52,581 bases of DNA from Nostoc linckia z4 (GCF_002608075.1 NZ_LAHA01000056.1:33082-85662); one strand, 5' to 3'; counted from the first letter of the stretch, positions 1-9,256 are shown. Numbers and translations: made by a program. The notes: a model not told the origin generated them from the sequence alone.

Positions 1-1
1 A

Positions 2-52
2 AAACTCCCAGAAGATTTGTATTTTAAAATGATGAATATCTTTTTTGACTAA
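2..52 (+). CDS. C-terminal end of an upstream gene (partial)
   Basis: An open frame enters from the left edge and gives 16 codons ending at a TAA at 50-52, with residues KLPEDLYFKMMNIFFD. It stops 21 bases before the next gene, a spacing that suits an operon partner. Too little is visible to identify a family, and the frame could be open by chance. Confidence 0.35.
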   Translation, partial: KLPEDLYFKMMNIFFD

Positions 53-73
53 AGTTGTTAAGGGGAAGGTTTT

Positions 74-280
74 ATGACTATTTGGGTAAATGAGCAAATC
101 GATCCGTCTGGTATGATTCATGCTTGTATTGCTTGTTGTAACGAATCTCAAGCCAAAGATTGTCATGATTCCTTTGAGAATAATTTGACCCAGACGCAAA
201 AAGCAGCGGGTTGGGTAGCGCGATTACGCACAGTGGATTCTTGGGATGAAGTTCCTGTTAATTCTTTAAAACTCAATTAA
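74..280 (+). CDS. Small conserved-looking hypothetical protein, 68 aa
   Basis: A 68-residue soluble protein that I do not recognise. A purine-rich ribosome binding site (AGGGGAAGG at 60-68) lies at good spacing from the ATG, which supports a real gene. It has three cysteines near the N-terminus (residues 18, 21 and 22) and another at about 29, a pattern that could bind metal but matches no motif I know. There is no signal peptide or membrane segment. It follows the truncated upstream frame closely and is followed by a 10-bp stem-loop at 304-330 that could act as a terminator. Confidence 0.65.
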   Translation: MTIWVNEQIDPSGMIHACIACCNESQAKDCHDSFENNLTQTQKAAGWVARLRTVDSWDEVPVNSLKLN

Positions 281-786
281 GTATAGGAATAAATTCGTTG
301 ACTGTTGACGGTTGACAGTGAACCGTCAACAACTAACGTGAAAAAACGTGCAAGTTAAATGCTTAAGAAGGCAGAAGTACGATCGCGTAGCGTCCTGTAG
401 GGAAGGCAGAAGGCTTTTATGGAATCTCCATAAATAAATTTAGGGGATTTAATAAAGAGGCAGTACTTCTTATGCTTGTGCATCTCGAAATACATATTTT
501 TTCAAGTTTCCATAAATAAATTTAGGGGTTTTAAACCCTTTTGGCAGAGGGAAAAATTGTATTTTTTGCCTTCTGCCTTCTGCCCTCTGCCCTCTGCCTT
601 TCTTCGGTCAATCTGATTAAATAGGTTAATAAAGCATAAAAATCAGATTAAAATTGCAAGTTATTAACAACTACTTATCATAAAATTAATCTATTATAGA
701 AATCTGATGATTTTTTGTAACTATTAAGAGCTATCATCTATACCGTAGATTAAATTAAAAAACTTGCTTTCAACCGAATTAATTTA
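281..786 (+). repeat. Gene-free stretch rich in Nostoc-type short repeats
   Basis: No gene is visible. The stretch holds a TTGACNGTTGAC-type repeat forming a 10-bp hairpin (304-330), a GCGTAGCGTCC palindromic element (about 381-412), two copies of a roughly 20-base direct repeat built on CCATAAATAAATTTAGGGG (about 428-447 and 510-529), and a CCTTCTGCC heptamer tract (about 568-600). The 100 bases before the next gene are AT-rich and probably hold its promoter, but no clear -10/-35 pair stands out. Confidence 0.6.
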
Positions 787-1338
787 GTGACATATCCTAA
801 AGTTTACGCTTCAAAACAAGGCTATCCCATTAATTTAGTTGGCGAAACGGGACAAGCGGTTCAAATTTCAATTCATCCCCCCAGTCAATATATCTGTGCC
901 AACTGCGAACGGATATTACCAGATTGGAAGCACCAGCCATTTTTACGAGTAGTGATTGTCTTACAGCGATCGCGTTATCAACTAGTGGAAAAGACTATCG
1001 AAATAGAAACAGAGAAAGAACGCTTGCGAGAAAAGTTTATGAGATTTGGCTGTGATTTAGCATTTAATCTGCGCGATCGCGGTTATTTAACTGACCTAAT
1101 CGACCCTCGTACAGGTTATCCTTTATTATCTCATCCCGGAGCAATTCCCCACGACGACACAGCAGTTGTTCAAGCTTTACTCAACTATCAAGTGGTTAAA
1201 AATCAATGTCGTGTATTAATTCATCCCGAATGGGGTGCAGCAGTTTATCCAAGCATTCTGATCTCAGAAGCTCCGCCAATTGTAATCGAATGGGCTACTA
1301 AAGGTATAGCTGTTATGCATGGGTGGAAAGAAAATTAA
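787..1338 (+). CDS. MMADHC-like protein (methylmalonic aciduria and homocystinuria type D homologue)
   Basis: A 183-residue protein resembling the C-terminal domain of the eukaryotic B12-trafficking protein MMADHC. The matching stretch runs from about residue 70 to 110: an EIE...LREKF helix, a GYLTDLIDPRTG segment corresponding to the family's GYWADFIDPSSG, then a CRVLIHPEWG segment corresponding to CKVIRHSLWG. In animals MMADHC helps route cobalamin to its two enzymes; the bacterial role is not established and I infer only family membership. The start is a GTG with no obvious Shine-Dalgarno, but no better start exists before the conserved core. It lies alone, 730 bases ahead of the injection-system operon, so a functional link is not implied. 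Confidence 0.7.
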   Translation: MTYPKVYASKQGYPINLVGETGQAVQISIHPPSQYICANCERILPDWKHQPFLRVVIVLQRSRYQLVEKTIEIETEKERLREKFMRFGCDLAFNLRDRGYLTDLIDPRTGYPLLSHPGAIPHDDTAVVQALLNYQVVKNQCRVLIHPEWGAAVYPSILISEAPPIVIEWATKGIAVMHGWKEN

Positions 1339-2075
1339 TAATTTGCTGTTATCTATCGTATGTTAATCAAGTTCAGATAAGCATGTTTTTTTCTCTCTGT
1401 TTCCCGTTGTTTGACTGCCACAGAGGAGCTTTTTTAACTGAACTCTATTGGATTATATGTATGATTTGTAGTGTAACATCCACTTTTTTCAGGATTGGGA
1501 ATCAGGGTTTTAAAAGCACACAAATCACTTAACTATTTTCATACCTAAACTCAGCAACGTCAATAATTTCAAAATATATTTTTCAGAAAGTATAAAATGT
1601 AAAGATATATTTTGTGTTTAACTTTACAGACAATGTTGTTGTTATACTCACCACTATTGTTTCAGTAGTAAATAATCCAAAAAATACGAATTCTTTCTTT
1701 TGCTAAGTTAGAGTTGATTTATAAAGGAAAAATTAAATTTTCTGGTGCATTATTGCAAAACTTAATGCATCAAAAAATAGTGCTTTGTGGTTAATTTTCA
1801 TTTTTTCAACCTGCTAAATCCTCCTATAACCATAACACAATGGCAATTTTGATGGTGCAAAACTTCAGCCCATCTCGCCCTCTATATGTAATATTTACTT
1901 TATCAATAGACTCTTAACTTTTAATTAGCGATAGAAACTGTTTTTAGTAGCAATAGCAATCTTAAATGAGTTCTCAAAAACTACCACTAGTTTATAAATC
2001 AAATAGGATTGTCATCCTCTAAGAGTAATGTATTGGTTTGAATAGGAAAAATTAATTATTATTGCATCATTGCCT
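1339..2075 (+). other. Long AT-rich leader before the eCIS operon
   Basis: About 740 bases without a convincing gene. A 69-codon open frame at 1323-1532 has no family likeness and is probably spurious. An imperfect palindrome around TGCATTATTGCAAAACTTAATGCA lies at about 1745-1769. The region presumably contains the promoter of the injection-system operon, but I cannot place it with confidence. Confidence 0.4.
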
Positions 2076-2645
2076 ATGATAGAGCATGTCCTTTCATTCC
2101 TCAAAGAACAACTCAACAGCTACATCCGAGTTAAAACCGGAGCGCAGGATTTTGAGGTCGTATTTGTTCGCGAACGAAATCAGAAAGACGTTTCCTTCCA
2201 AAATGATGCCATTACTACCTTGTTAGTCAACTTAGAAGAAGACTATACTTTTCGCTCTGGAGCAGCCTATGAAAGGATGCCTAATCAAGGTGGTAATTCG
2301 CCGAAAAACCCTAATATTTACCTGAATTTATATATTTTATTTGCGGCGAATTTTACTGATTACGAGCAATCTTTACAATTTTTATCCCTAATTATCAAAT
2401 TTTTTCAAAGTCATCGGTTATTCAATCAGCACAACTCTCCAACGCTGAATTCTGAAATCCAAAAATTAACTCTCGAACTGGTTAATTTATCTTTTACAGA
2501 ACAAAGAGAGGTTTGGGCTAGTTTGGGCATGTCTTATATGCCTTCAGCCATTTATAAAATCAGAATGGTTGTCTTTACAGATGCGGATACAGTAGAAGTT
2601 AGTTCTGATATAGCTGACAACGTAGTTTTAACTTCAAATATCTAA
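2076..2645 (+). CDS. eCIS DUF4255 protein (Pvc16/Afp16-like cap)
   Basis: A 189-residue member of the DUF4255 (Pvc16 N-terminal) family, which in Afp/PVC-type particles caps or terminates the tube-sheath assembly. The N-terminal helix MIEHVLSFLKEQLNSYI, the central YLNLYILFAANF strand pair and the C-terminal YMPSAIYKIRMVVF segment are typical of the family. The ATG at 2076 is preferred over an in-frame TTG two codons upstream. It is the first gene of the injection-system operon, 35 bases before the next gene; in many eCIS clusters DUF4255 likewise heads the structural genes. Confidence 0.85.
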   Translation: MIEHVLSFLKEQLNSYIRVKTGAQDFEVVFVRERNQKDVSFQNDAITTLLVNLEEDYTFRSGAAYERMPNQGGNSPKNPNIYLNLYILFAANFTDYEQSLQFLSLIIKFFQSHRLFNQHNSPTLNSEIQKLTLELVNLSFTEQREVWASLGMSYMPSAIYKIRMVVFTDADTVEVSSDIADNVVLTSNI

Positions 2646-2679
2646 TTTTTTATAAAAAATAATACATATCGTTAAAATT

Positions 2680-3513
2680 ATGCATTATAAACAACTATTT
2701 GAATTGAGGATTATTCACGAGTATTATCAAAATCAAATATGTCCTGACTTCAGGCTGGAACCAACAGCAGAATGTCAGCACATACTTAGTGGTTATCGTT
2801 TGATTATCAAAAATCAAGTTAATGGAATAGTGGTGATTGCACCAGTAGATTCAGAAAGTAAGCCCTGGATAGAACTTGCTGAAAATCTGCAATTTAGTTT
2901 TATATTAAAGCTCAAAAATGAAGAATTTATAGATTTCACAGAACTTGATTGGAAACCTGTCAATAATGTTATTTATAAATTTACTAATAAAAATCATATT
3001 GAAGTATCAGATTTAGAAACAAACAAAACTAAATTTTCTGACCGGAAATTGCCCAAAGGAAAAAATATTTTTGGCATTGTCGATATTTATCATTCCTCTT
3101 CCAAATCTCAACTCTTGGATAGCGGAGGTGAATATAAAATTACTTTTAAAGCCAAAAAACAACGATGGTATTATTACTTGCTTGCTGATAGGGAAATTAA
3201 TGGCGATGAATTTTTAATTAAAGATAAAGACACAACTAGAAAAACAGAAATTAAATTTACCAGATTCGCAAGTACCGAAGCTGAAAAAACAGACTCTATC
3301 TTTTCACGTCTTCAGCAACAATTTCCCCAAGCCCAACAATATCTCTTTATATCTGACTCAGAAATTGCTTGTCAGCAAGTAGGAATAAAAAATATTCAAC
3401 TATTGAAGAATAAAAAAAGTGAAAATAGCAATTCTGTTGTGTGGATAGAACATTTACCTAACCCGCCTAATTATAACGGAATCCAAGTAATTAATGCCCT
3501 CAAATATCTATAG
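2680..3513 (+). CDS. eCIS-associated conserved protein of unknown function, 277 aa
   Basis: A soluble 277-residue protein with no signal peptide or membrane segment. The N-terminal segment (LRIIHEYYQNQICPDFRLEP, then a CQHILSGYRLIIK strand) has the look of a family encoded beside DUF4255 and sheath genes in eCIS clusters of cyanobacteria and Bacteroidetes, but I cannot name a domain. The remainder reads as alternating beta strands and charged loops, in keeping with a structural or adaptor protein. Its position between cap and sheath suggests a role in assembly; this is inference from context. Confidence 0.6.
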   Translation: MHYKQLFELRIIHEYYQNQICPDFRLEPTAECQHILSGYRLIIKNQVNGIVVIAPVDSESKPWIELAENLQFSFILKLKNEEFIDFTELDWKPVNNVIYKFTNKNHIEVSDLETNKTKFSDRKLPKGKNIFGIVDIYHSSSKSQLLDSGGEYKITFKAKKQRWYYYLLADREINGDEFLIKDKDTTRKTEIKFTRFASTEAEKTDSIFSRLQQQFPQAQQYLFISDSEIACQQVGIKNIQLLKNKKSENSNSVVWIEHLPNPPNYNGIQVINALKYL

Positions 3514-3644
3514 AAATCCTATTTGATTTTTGAAACTCTGTACACTTTACTCTTTTATAATCCTCTTGCTATTGCCTGCCTAGATCAGTTCATTAATCAA
3601 ATCTGACTGCTATATAAAAATTCAAACCAAGGATTGAAATAAAC

Positions 3645-5012
3645 ATGGTAACTTATAAAACTCCCAACGTTTATGTTGAAGAAATTTCCACATTTCCTCC
3701 CTCAGTCGCCGATGTATCTACAGCCATTCCTGCCTTTATTGGTTACACAGAAAAAGCTCAAAAATATGATGAAGATTTAACTAACCAACCAACTCGCATT
3801 AGTTCCCTACTTGAGTATGAAACTTTATTTGGAAAAGCTCAAGCATCCAATTTTGAGGTGACAACTGATGCAGGTGGAATTAGTAGTATTACCACCCCTG
3901 AACTCAACTATTTAATGTATTATGCCTTGCGCCTATTTTTTGATAATGGCGGGGGTAGTTGTTATATAGTTTCAGTGGGGCAATACGGTACAGAACCTCT
4001 GAAAAAAGCTGATTTTGAAATAGGTTTATCAGCTTTAGAAAAAGAAGATGAACCTACATTAATACTACTGACTGATGCAGTCAATTTAAGCGAAATCGAT
4101 TATTACGCACTTTGTCAGCAAACTTTAAAGCAATGTAATAAGTTAAAAGATAGATTTGCGATTTTCGATGTTCTCCAAGAGAAAAAAGATAAGACAGGAG
4201 GAGTTGATAAATTCCGAGATGCTATTGGCATAGAAACAGATGAATTAAAGTATGGTGCAGCTTATTATCCTTATTTACAAACCTCACTGAACTACTGTTA
4301 CACCGATGATTCTGTAACTATCAAAGGAATTGGAGACACTGCTGATACACAAGCTCAAAAACTAACCGACACCAAAACCCAAAGAACCGATCTTTACAAC
4401 AAAATTCAGACTGAGATAGGTAAAAAGCGAGTTGTATTACCTCCAAGTGCCGCCGTTGCAGGAGTGTATGCCAGAGTAGACAGAGAAAAGGGAGTTTGGA
4501 AGGCACCAGCTAATGTTAGTTTGGCATCAATACTTGCTCCTACAGTTAAAATTAGCAACGAGGAACAAGAAAATCTCAACATAGATCCCACCGCAGGTAA
4601 ATCAATTAATGCTATTCGTAGTTTTACCGGCAAAGGAACCTTAATTTGGGGTGCAAGAACTTTAGCCGGTAATGACAATGAATGGCGTTATATACCTGTG
4701 CGCCGACTGTTTAATCTCATTGAAGAATCAATTCAAAAAGCCACTGCATTTGTTGTTTTTGAATCTAATAACGCCATCACTTGGCTAAAAGTGAAATCTT
4801 TAATTGAAAGTTATTTAGAGGGATTATGGCGACAAGGTGCCCTGGCTGGTAGTACGCCAGAACAAGCTTATTTTGTCAATATTGGACTTGGTAAAAGCAT
4901 GACTGCACAGGATATTTTAGAAGGACGCATGATTGTAGAAATTGGTCTAGCGGCAGTTCGTCCGGCTGAGTTCATCATCCTCAAATTCTCCCATAAATTA
5001 CAGGAAGCGTAG
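3645..5012 (+). CDS. Contractile tail sheath protein
   Basis: A 455-residue sheath subunit, the protein that contracts to drive the inner tube. It has the typical N-terminus (YKTPNVYVEEI followed by AIPAFIGYT), a central IWGARTLAG segment at about residues 333-341, and the C-terminal FESNNAITWLKVK and PAEFIILKFSHKL motifs that form the interlocking arms of eCIS, T6SS and phage sheaths. Only one sheath gene is present, whereas Afp and PVC carry three paralogues. An AAGGATTGAAA stretch precedes the ATG. The tube genes follow after a 270-base spacer with a palindromic repeat. Confidence 0.95.
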   Translation: MVTYKTPNVYVEEISTFPPSVADVSTAIPAFIGYTEKAQKYDEDLTNQPTRISSLLEYETLFGKAQASNFEVTTDAGGISSITTPELNYLMYYALRLFFDNGGGSCYIVSVGQYGTEPLKKADFEIGLSALEKEDEPTLILLTDAVNLSEIDYYALCQQTLKQCNKLKDRFAIFDVLQEKKDKTGGVDKFRDAIGIETDELKYGAAYYPYLQTSLNYCYTDDSVTIKGIGDTADTQAQKLTDTKTQRTDLYNKIQTEIGKKRVVLPPSAAVAGVYARVDREKGVWKAPANVSLASILAPTVKISNEEQENLNIDPTAGKSINAIRSFTGKGTLIWGARTLAGNDNEWRYIPVRRLFNLIEESIQKATAFVVFESNNAITWLKVKSLIESYLEGLWRQGALAGSTPEQAYFVNIGLGKSMTAQDILEGRMIVEIGLAAVRPAEFIILKFSHKLQEA

Positions 5013-5077
5013 GAAAAAGCTAAAGAATTTGGGGTTTTATGCGGTTTGATATTTAACTTGCAATTGGCTTTATTATA

Positions 5078-5120
5078 TTGTTGATTGTTGACCATTGACA
5101 GTTAACAGTCAACAACCAAC
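5078..5120 (+). repeat. TTGATTGTTGAC-type palindromic repeat between sheath and tube genes
   Basis: This stretch contains TTGATTGTTGACC, then AGTTAACAGTCAACAACC, so its two sides can pair through GTTGAC/GTCAAC. The same family recurs at least seven more times in the window. It sits inside the injection-system operon, where it could attenuate or process the message between sheath and tube genes; that role is speculative. Confidence 0.6.
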
Positions 5121-5285
5121 ACGAGTAGTTATGCGGTTGAATTGAAAGTTCTGCGGTGCTTGAATTCAAACATCATATTATTACTCCGCAGTGCCAGCAA
5201 AAATTATTATCTTTGATGCCAACTTGGTATGAAATTTGCACAATTGTCAACAACTAAAAACACTTAAATTAAGGACACATCAATC

Positions 5286-5747
5286 ATGGCAACTTCAGCA
5301 GAAGAGATTAAAAATAATTACCCAATTCCTGTCTTTTATTATCGAGTCACCATAGATGGAGATGATTCCCACGCTTTCTCAGAAGTTTCCGGATTAAGCA
5401 TTGAATATGAAACCATAACTTATAGAGATGGCATGAGTTATAAAGATGGAGCCAAGTATATGCCGGGATTAAGCACTCCCGTTAGCTTAAGCCTCAAAAA
5501 AGGCATAGTTAGAAAAGATAGCTATTTATTTAATTGGATTAGTACCGTGAAATTAAATACTGTCGCCAAGCGCGATATTCGTATTGATTTATTAGACGAA
5601 ACAGGTACAGCAGTTGTTTCTTGGACAGCGATAAATGCCTTTCCTAAGAAATTAGATGCACCGTCATTTAATGCCACTAGTAATGAAGTTGCTATTGAAA
5701 GTTTAGATTTAATGGCTAACGATCTTAAGATTGACTATCCCGGATGA
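5286..5747 (+). CDS. Tail tube protein 1 (gp19/Hcp-like, Afp1-like)
   Basis: A 153-residue inner tube protein of the T4 gp19-like family. The pattern YYRVTIDGDDSHAFSEVSGLS at the start, then a YRDG and LSLKKGIV segment in the middle and WTAINAFPKKLDAPSF near the end, is characteristic of phage and eCIS tube subunits, which stack as hexamers inside the sheath. The ATG has an AAGGA box 10 bases upstream. It lies 48 bases before a second, divergent tube gene, as in other eCIS operons. Confidence 0.92.
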   Translation: MATSAEEIKNNYPIPVFYYRVTIDGDDSHAFSEVSGLSIEYETITYRDGMSYKDGAKYMPGLSTPVSLSLKKGIVRKDSYLFNWISTVKLNTVAKRDIRIDLLDETGTAVVSWTAINAFPKKLDAPSFNATSNEVAIESLDLMANDLKIDYPG

Positions 5748-5795
5748 TTACTCATTTTTCTTCTTTTCGTTGACTTTTGCAAAAATTATAGTGCA

Positions 5796-6278
5796 ATGGC
5801 AGATAAATTTCCTATTCCGGAACTTACTTTGACAGAAAATCCCCCTGTTGGATTTTATTTTATGGTAGTGTTTTTCATTGCCGGAATTTTGCCTAATCCC
5901 TTAGATATTCGCTTTCAAAAAGTATCGGGAATTTCTGCCGAAATAGAGACAACAGACATCCGTGAAGGTGGTGAAAATATATTTAGACATCGTTTGCCTA
6001 GTCATGTCACTTATAATAATCTGGTTTTAGAAAGAGGAATGGTGATTGGTTCGCCTTTGAATGCAGAGTTTAATATTGCCATGAATTCCATGAAATTTAC
6101 ACCCAGTAATGTCTTAGTGATGTTGCTGAATGAAAATAGTATTCCTCTTTCTAGCTGGTTATTTAAAAGAGCTTATCCCGTGAAATGGAGAGTATCCGAT
6201 CTAGATGCTAGTGCCAATGCAATAGTTATAGATACGATGGAATTAGCCTACACCAGATTTCAAAGTGTGAGTATTTAG
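5796..6278 (+). CDS. Tail tube protein 2 (gp19-like, Afp5-like)
   Basis: A 160-residue paralogue of the preceding tube protein. Residues 10-60 (PPVGFYFMVVFF, then FQKVSGISAEIET) and the central LERGMV and C-terminal RAYPVKWRVSDLDA segments follow the gp19 pattern. It is more hydrophobic near the N-terminus (FMVVFFIAGILP) than the first copy, which may reflect a distinct position such as the layer joining tube and baseplate. Afp and PVC also encode a second tube protein of this kind. Only two bases separate its stop from the next small gene. Confidence 0.9.
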   Translation: MADKFPIPELTLTENPPVGFYFMVVFFIAGILPNPLDIRFQKVSGISAEIETTDIREGGENIFRHRLPSHVTYNNLVLERGMVIGSPLNAEFNIAMNSMKFTPSNVLVMLLNENSIPLSSWLFKRAYPVKWRVSDLDASANAIVIDTMELAYTRFQSVSI

Positions 6279-6280
6279 CT

Positions 6281-6445
6281 ATGCCTGTGGAAATTAAAGA
6301 ATTAATTATTCGTGCCAACATTGTCGATAGTAATGATACTAATTACCAATCTGCAATTGAAGGTAATTCCGAACAAAAACAAGAAATCATTGCTGCTTGT
6401 GTGGCACAAGTACTAAAAATTTTGGAGCGTCAGCGAGAAAGATAA
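6281..6445 (+). CDS. DUF5908-type eCIS micro-protein, 54 aa
   Basis: A 54-residue frame starting MPVEIKELIIRANI and ending ILERQRER. The MPVEIxELxIxA start is the signature of the DUF5908 family, short proteins found between the tube and LysM genes in eCIS operons. The ATG lies two bases after the tube stop, so translation is probably coupled; the stop lies nine bases before the next start. Function is unknown; a chaperone or minor baseplate role is possible. Confidence 0.75.
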   Translation: MPVEIKELIIRANIVDSNDTNYQSAIEGNSEQKQEIIAACVAQVLKILERQRER

Positions 6446-6454
6446 TAAAAATAT

Positions 6455-7177
6455 ATGCTGAAAAACCCTTTTAAATTAGAAAAACTGAAGATTTATGTTT
6501 ATGGAAATAGACTGCGGATTGGTTTACCACAACAAACCTTTGAAGCTATGTTTAATCCGGAATCTTATTCCTTAACATACGAAAATGTTTATCAATCTTA
6601 TCAGGGGATTAATACCAGTGGACGCACTGCCAAATATTCTTTGAGCAAACCTCAGAAGTTGTCCCTGAAGTTAATTTTAGATGATACGGGAGTCGCAGAT
6701 TATGGGCTTTCTGGGTTTGCGGCGGCTGCATTCCTTGGCAAGCTTAAAGGCACGAAAGATATTTACAAACAAGTAAATCGCTTTCTTGAGCTAACTACTT
6801 ATATGGATGGCAAAAGCCATGAACCTAAGTTTCTTAAAATTGAATGGGGAGACTTAATTTTTGATTGTCGATTGGAATCTGTTAATGTTAATTATACGCT
6901 TTTCAACCGCAGTGGACAACCGATTAGGGCTGAATTAGATTCAGTTTTTATCGGGGACATCCAAGATTCCAAACGGATTAAACAAGAAAATAAAAGCTCG
7001 CCAGATTTATCCCACTCTAGAATTATCAAAGGTGGAGATAAATTGCCTGTGATGGCTCAAGAAATATACGGCGATTCTGGTTATTACATTCAGTTGGCTC
7101 GTGCTAATAATCTCAATAACTTCAGAAAATTAAAACCAGGAACAAATATTAAATTACCACCAGTTAAAGAAGTATAA
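6455..7177 (+). CDS. eCIS tube/baseplate adaptor with C-terminal LysM domain (Afp7-like)
   Basis: A 240-residue protein with two parts. Residues 1-165 match the CIS tube-protein N-terminal domain, including FEAMFNPESYSLTYENVY and WGDLIFDCRLESVNVNYTLF. Residues 190-238 form a LysM-like module (KGGDKLPVMAQEIYGDSGYY, then IARANN-type helix LARANNLNN and PGTNIKLPPV). In Afp/PVC and T4 (gp53) this protein links tube to baseplate hub, and the LysM fold serves as a structural adaptor rather than for murein binding. It lies six bases upstream of the spike gene. Confidence 0.88.
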   Translation: MLKNPFKLEKLKIYVYGNRLRIGLPQQTFEAMFNPESYSLTYENVYQSYQGINTSGRTAKYSLSKPQKLSLKLILDDTGVADYGLSGFAAAAFLGKLKGTKDIYKQVNRFLELTTYMDGKSHEPKFLKIEWGDLIFDCRLESVNVNYTLFNRSGQPIRAELDSVFIGDIQDSKRIKQENKSSPDLSHSRIIKGGDKLPVMAQEIYGDSGYYIQLARANNLNNFRKLKPGTNIKLPPVKEV

Positions 7178-7182
7178 AAATA

Positions 7183-8820
7183 ATGAGTGGTGTTGTCACA
7201 GTAACAATTTTGAATGATGGGTCAATCATGAACCCTGAATATAATGTCATGTCCATTGACATTATCAAAGAGGTGAACAAAATACCCATAGCTCAAATAA
7301 TTTTATTAGATGGTGATGCCACAAAACGCGAATTTGCTATTAGTAACACAGATTTTTTTCAGCCTGGTAATAATATTGAAATCAAGCTGCGCTATGAAGG
7401 TGAACGACAAAACGAAGCGACAGTTTTTGCAGGTATTGTAGTGAGACATTCCCTGCAAGCCGACCAATATGGTTCTCTGTTAACTGTTGATTTAAAAGAT
7501 GCAGCATTTAAATTAACTCATCAAAGAAAAAGTGCTGTTTTTCGAGAGATGACAGACAACGAAATTATTAACAAAATTATCGAACCTTGGGGATTGGAAA
7601 TTACATCTATTGCTGCAACTAAACCAAAGCATAAAGAAATGGTGCAATATTACTGCACCGACTGGGATTTTATTGTATCTCGTGCAGATGTCAATGGTCA
7701 TTGGGTTTTAGCTGACGATGGTAAAATTACCATACAAGAGCCTAATCTCAATGGGTTACCAAAAAATAGTTTTGAATACGGTATCAGTGATATTTACGAA
7801 TTTGAAATGTCTGCTGACATTCGCCATCAATATGCAGCAGTAGAAAGTACCGCTTGGGATGTGAAAACACAGAGTATATCACCACTTCAAAAAGCTAAAG
7901 CTTTCTCTCTGAGTCAGGGGAATTTAAAAGCAGAAGAATTAGCAAAAACTATCGGTGCAGATAATTATCAATTAATTTATTCGGGACAATTAAATGAGGA
8001 AGAAACACAAATTTGGGCTGATGCTAAATTGCGTAAAAGCCGTTTTTCCATGTTGAATGGTCGTCTGAAAGTGCCCGGATTTGCGGACATTAAGCCAGGA
8101 CAATTAATGGAAATTGCAGGTATCAGCAAACGCTTTAATGGTAAAACATTAGTTACAGCAATTCGACATCAAGTCAATGAACAAGGGTGGCAAACAGATA
8201 TACAATTTGGTTTATCTGCTGATTTCTTCGCTCAACAAAATCATAATATTGTTGATCTTCCAGCAGCAGGATTAGTTCCAGCAATTCATGGGTTGCAAAT
8301 TGGGATAGTTGAGAACTATGAAGACGATCGCCAACAACAATTTAGGGTAAAAGTCAGAATTCCGTCAATAGAAAAAGATGGTATTATTTGGGCGAGATTA
8401 GCTTCTGTGGACGCTGGTAATGAACGAGGCATTTTTTTTAGACCAGAACTAGGTGATGAAGTGATTCTCGGTTTTATCAATGACGATCCCAGACAAGCCA
8501 TAATTTTAGGTGCAGTGCATAGTGAGAAAAACGCTTTACCCCCTGATTTTACAGTCACCCAGGAAAATAATAAAAAAGGGATTGTCACTAAAAAATCATT
8601 AAAAATACTTTTTGATGATGAAAAGAAGTTAATTGAAATCAGTACACCTAATGGCAATAGTTTGAAATTATCAGAGGAGGCGCAAGGTATTAACTTAGTG
8701 GATGAAAATGGTAATACTATGACTATGAACGCTCAAGGATTAAAACTTGAATCGCCTGAAGATATTACTCTTCAAGGTAAAAATATAATTATTAAAGGTA
8801 CAGAAATTCATATAAATTAA
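7183..8820 (+). CDS. VgrG/gpD-like central spike protein (Afp8-like)
   Basis: A 545-residue spike with the gp27/gpD hub fold at residues 1-330 (a YYCTDWDFIVSRADVNG segment at about 163-180 is diagnostic), a gp5-type OB fold at about 365-460 (GLQIGIVENYEDD, WARLASVDAGNERG, FRPELGDEVILGF), and a repetitive beta needle at the C-terminus (ISTPNGNSLKLS and following short strands). In contractile systems a trimer sits at the tube tip and pierces the target. No PAAR domain is fused to it and none is encoded nearby. It follows the LysM adaptor by five bases. Confidence 0.93.
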   Translation: MSGVVTVTILNDGSIMNPEYNVMSIDIIKEVNKIPIAQIILLDGDATKREFAISNTDFFQPGNNIEIKLRYEGERQNEATVFAGIVVRHSLQADQYGSLLTVDLKDAAFKLTHQRKSAVFREMTDNEIINKIIEPWGLEITSIAATKPKHKEMVQYYCTDWDFIVSRADVNGHWVLADDGKITIQEPNLNGLPKNSFEYGISDIYEFEMSADIRHQYAAVESTAWDVKTQSISPLQKAKAFSLSQGNLKAEELAKTIGADNYQLIYSGQLNEEETQIWADAKLRKSRFSMLNGRLKVPGFADIKPGQLMEIAGISKRFNGKTLVTAIRHQVNEQGWQTDIQFGLSADFFAQQNHNIVDLPAAGLVPAIHGLQIGIVENYEDDRQQQFRVKVRIPSIEKDGIIWARLASVDAGNERGIFFRPELGDEVILGFINDDPRQAIILGAVHSEKNALPPDFTVTQENNKKGIVTKKSLKILFDDEKKLIEISTPNGNSLKLSEEAQGINLVDENGNTMTMNAQGLKLESPEDITLQGKNIIIKGTEIHIN

Positions 8821-8851
8821 TTGTTTATATAAATATAAAAATCTATGAATT

Positions 8852-9256
8852 ATGGAAACAAATAATTCTTTTTTAGGAACGGGATGGAGTTTTCCCCCCA
8901 CATTTCACCAAAATACTGGAACAGTAGAGATGGTATCAGATGAAAAAGATATTATCCAAAGTTTAGAAATTATCCTCTCAACTCGTCCAGCAGAAAGGAT
9001 TATGCAGCCTAATTTTGGTTGTGAATTAAGCCAGTTTGTTTTTGAAGAAATTACTCAAGGTTTAATTACTAATATTAAAGGGACAATTTATGATGCCCTT
9101 TTGGATCACGAACCGCGTATTGATGTGGAGGAAGTTGATATTAATGAAAGTGAAACAGGTTTATTACTTATAAGTGTGACTTATCGGGTACGAGTGACTA
9201 ATTCGCGATTTAATTTGGTTTATCCTTTTTATATTAATGAAGCCCAAATCCTTTGA
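8852..9256 (+). CDS. Baseplate wedge protein gp25/GPW family (Afp9-like)
   Basis: A 134-residue protein with the gp25-like lysozyme-fold domain. Residues 28-60 read DEKDIIQSLEIILSTRPAER and then MQPNFGCEL, the signature of the family, followed by an EPRIDVEEVDI strand near residue 90. gp25 nucleates sheath polymerisation from the baseplate. The stop codon overlaps the ATG of the DUF4157 gene (TGATG at 9254-9258), which indicates translational coupling of baseplate and cargo genes. Confidence 0.93.
   Translation: METNNSFLGTGWSFPPTFHQNTGTVEMVSDEKDIIQSLEIILSTRPAERIMQPNFGCELSQFVFEEITQGLITNIKGTIYDALLDHEPRIDVEEVDINESETGLLLISVTYRVRVTNSRFNLVYPFYINEAQIL

Noticed and set aside
1323..1532. 69-codon open frame after the MMADHC homologue
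   Set aside because: It overlaps the real gene, has a composition unlike coding sequence, and shows no recognisable motif.
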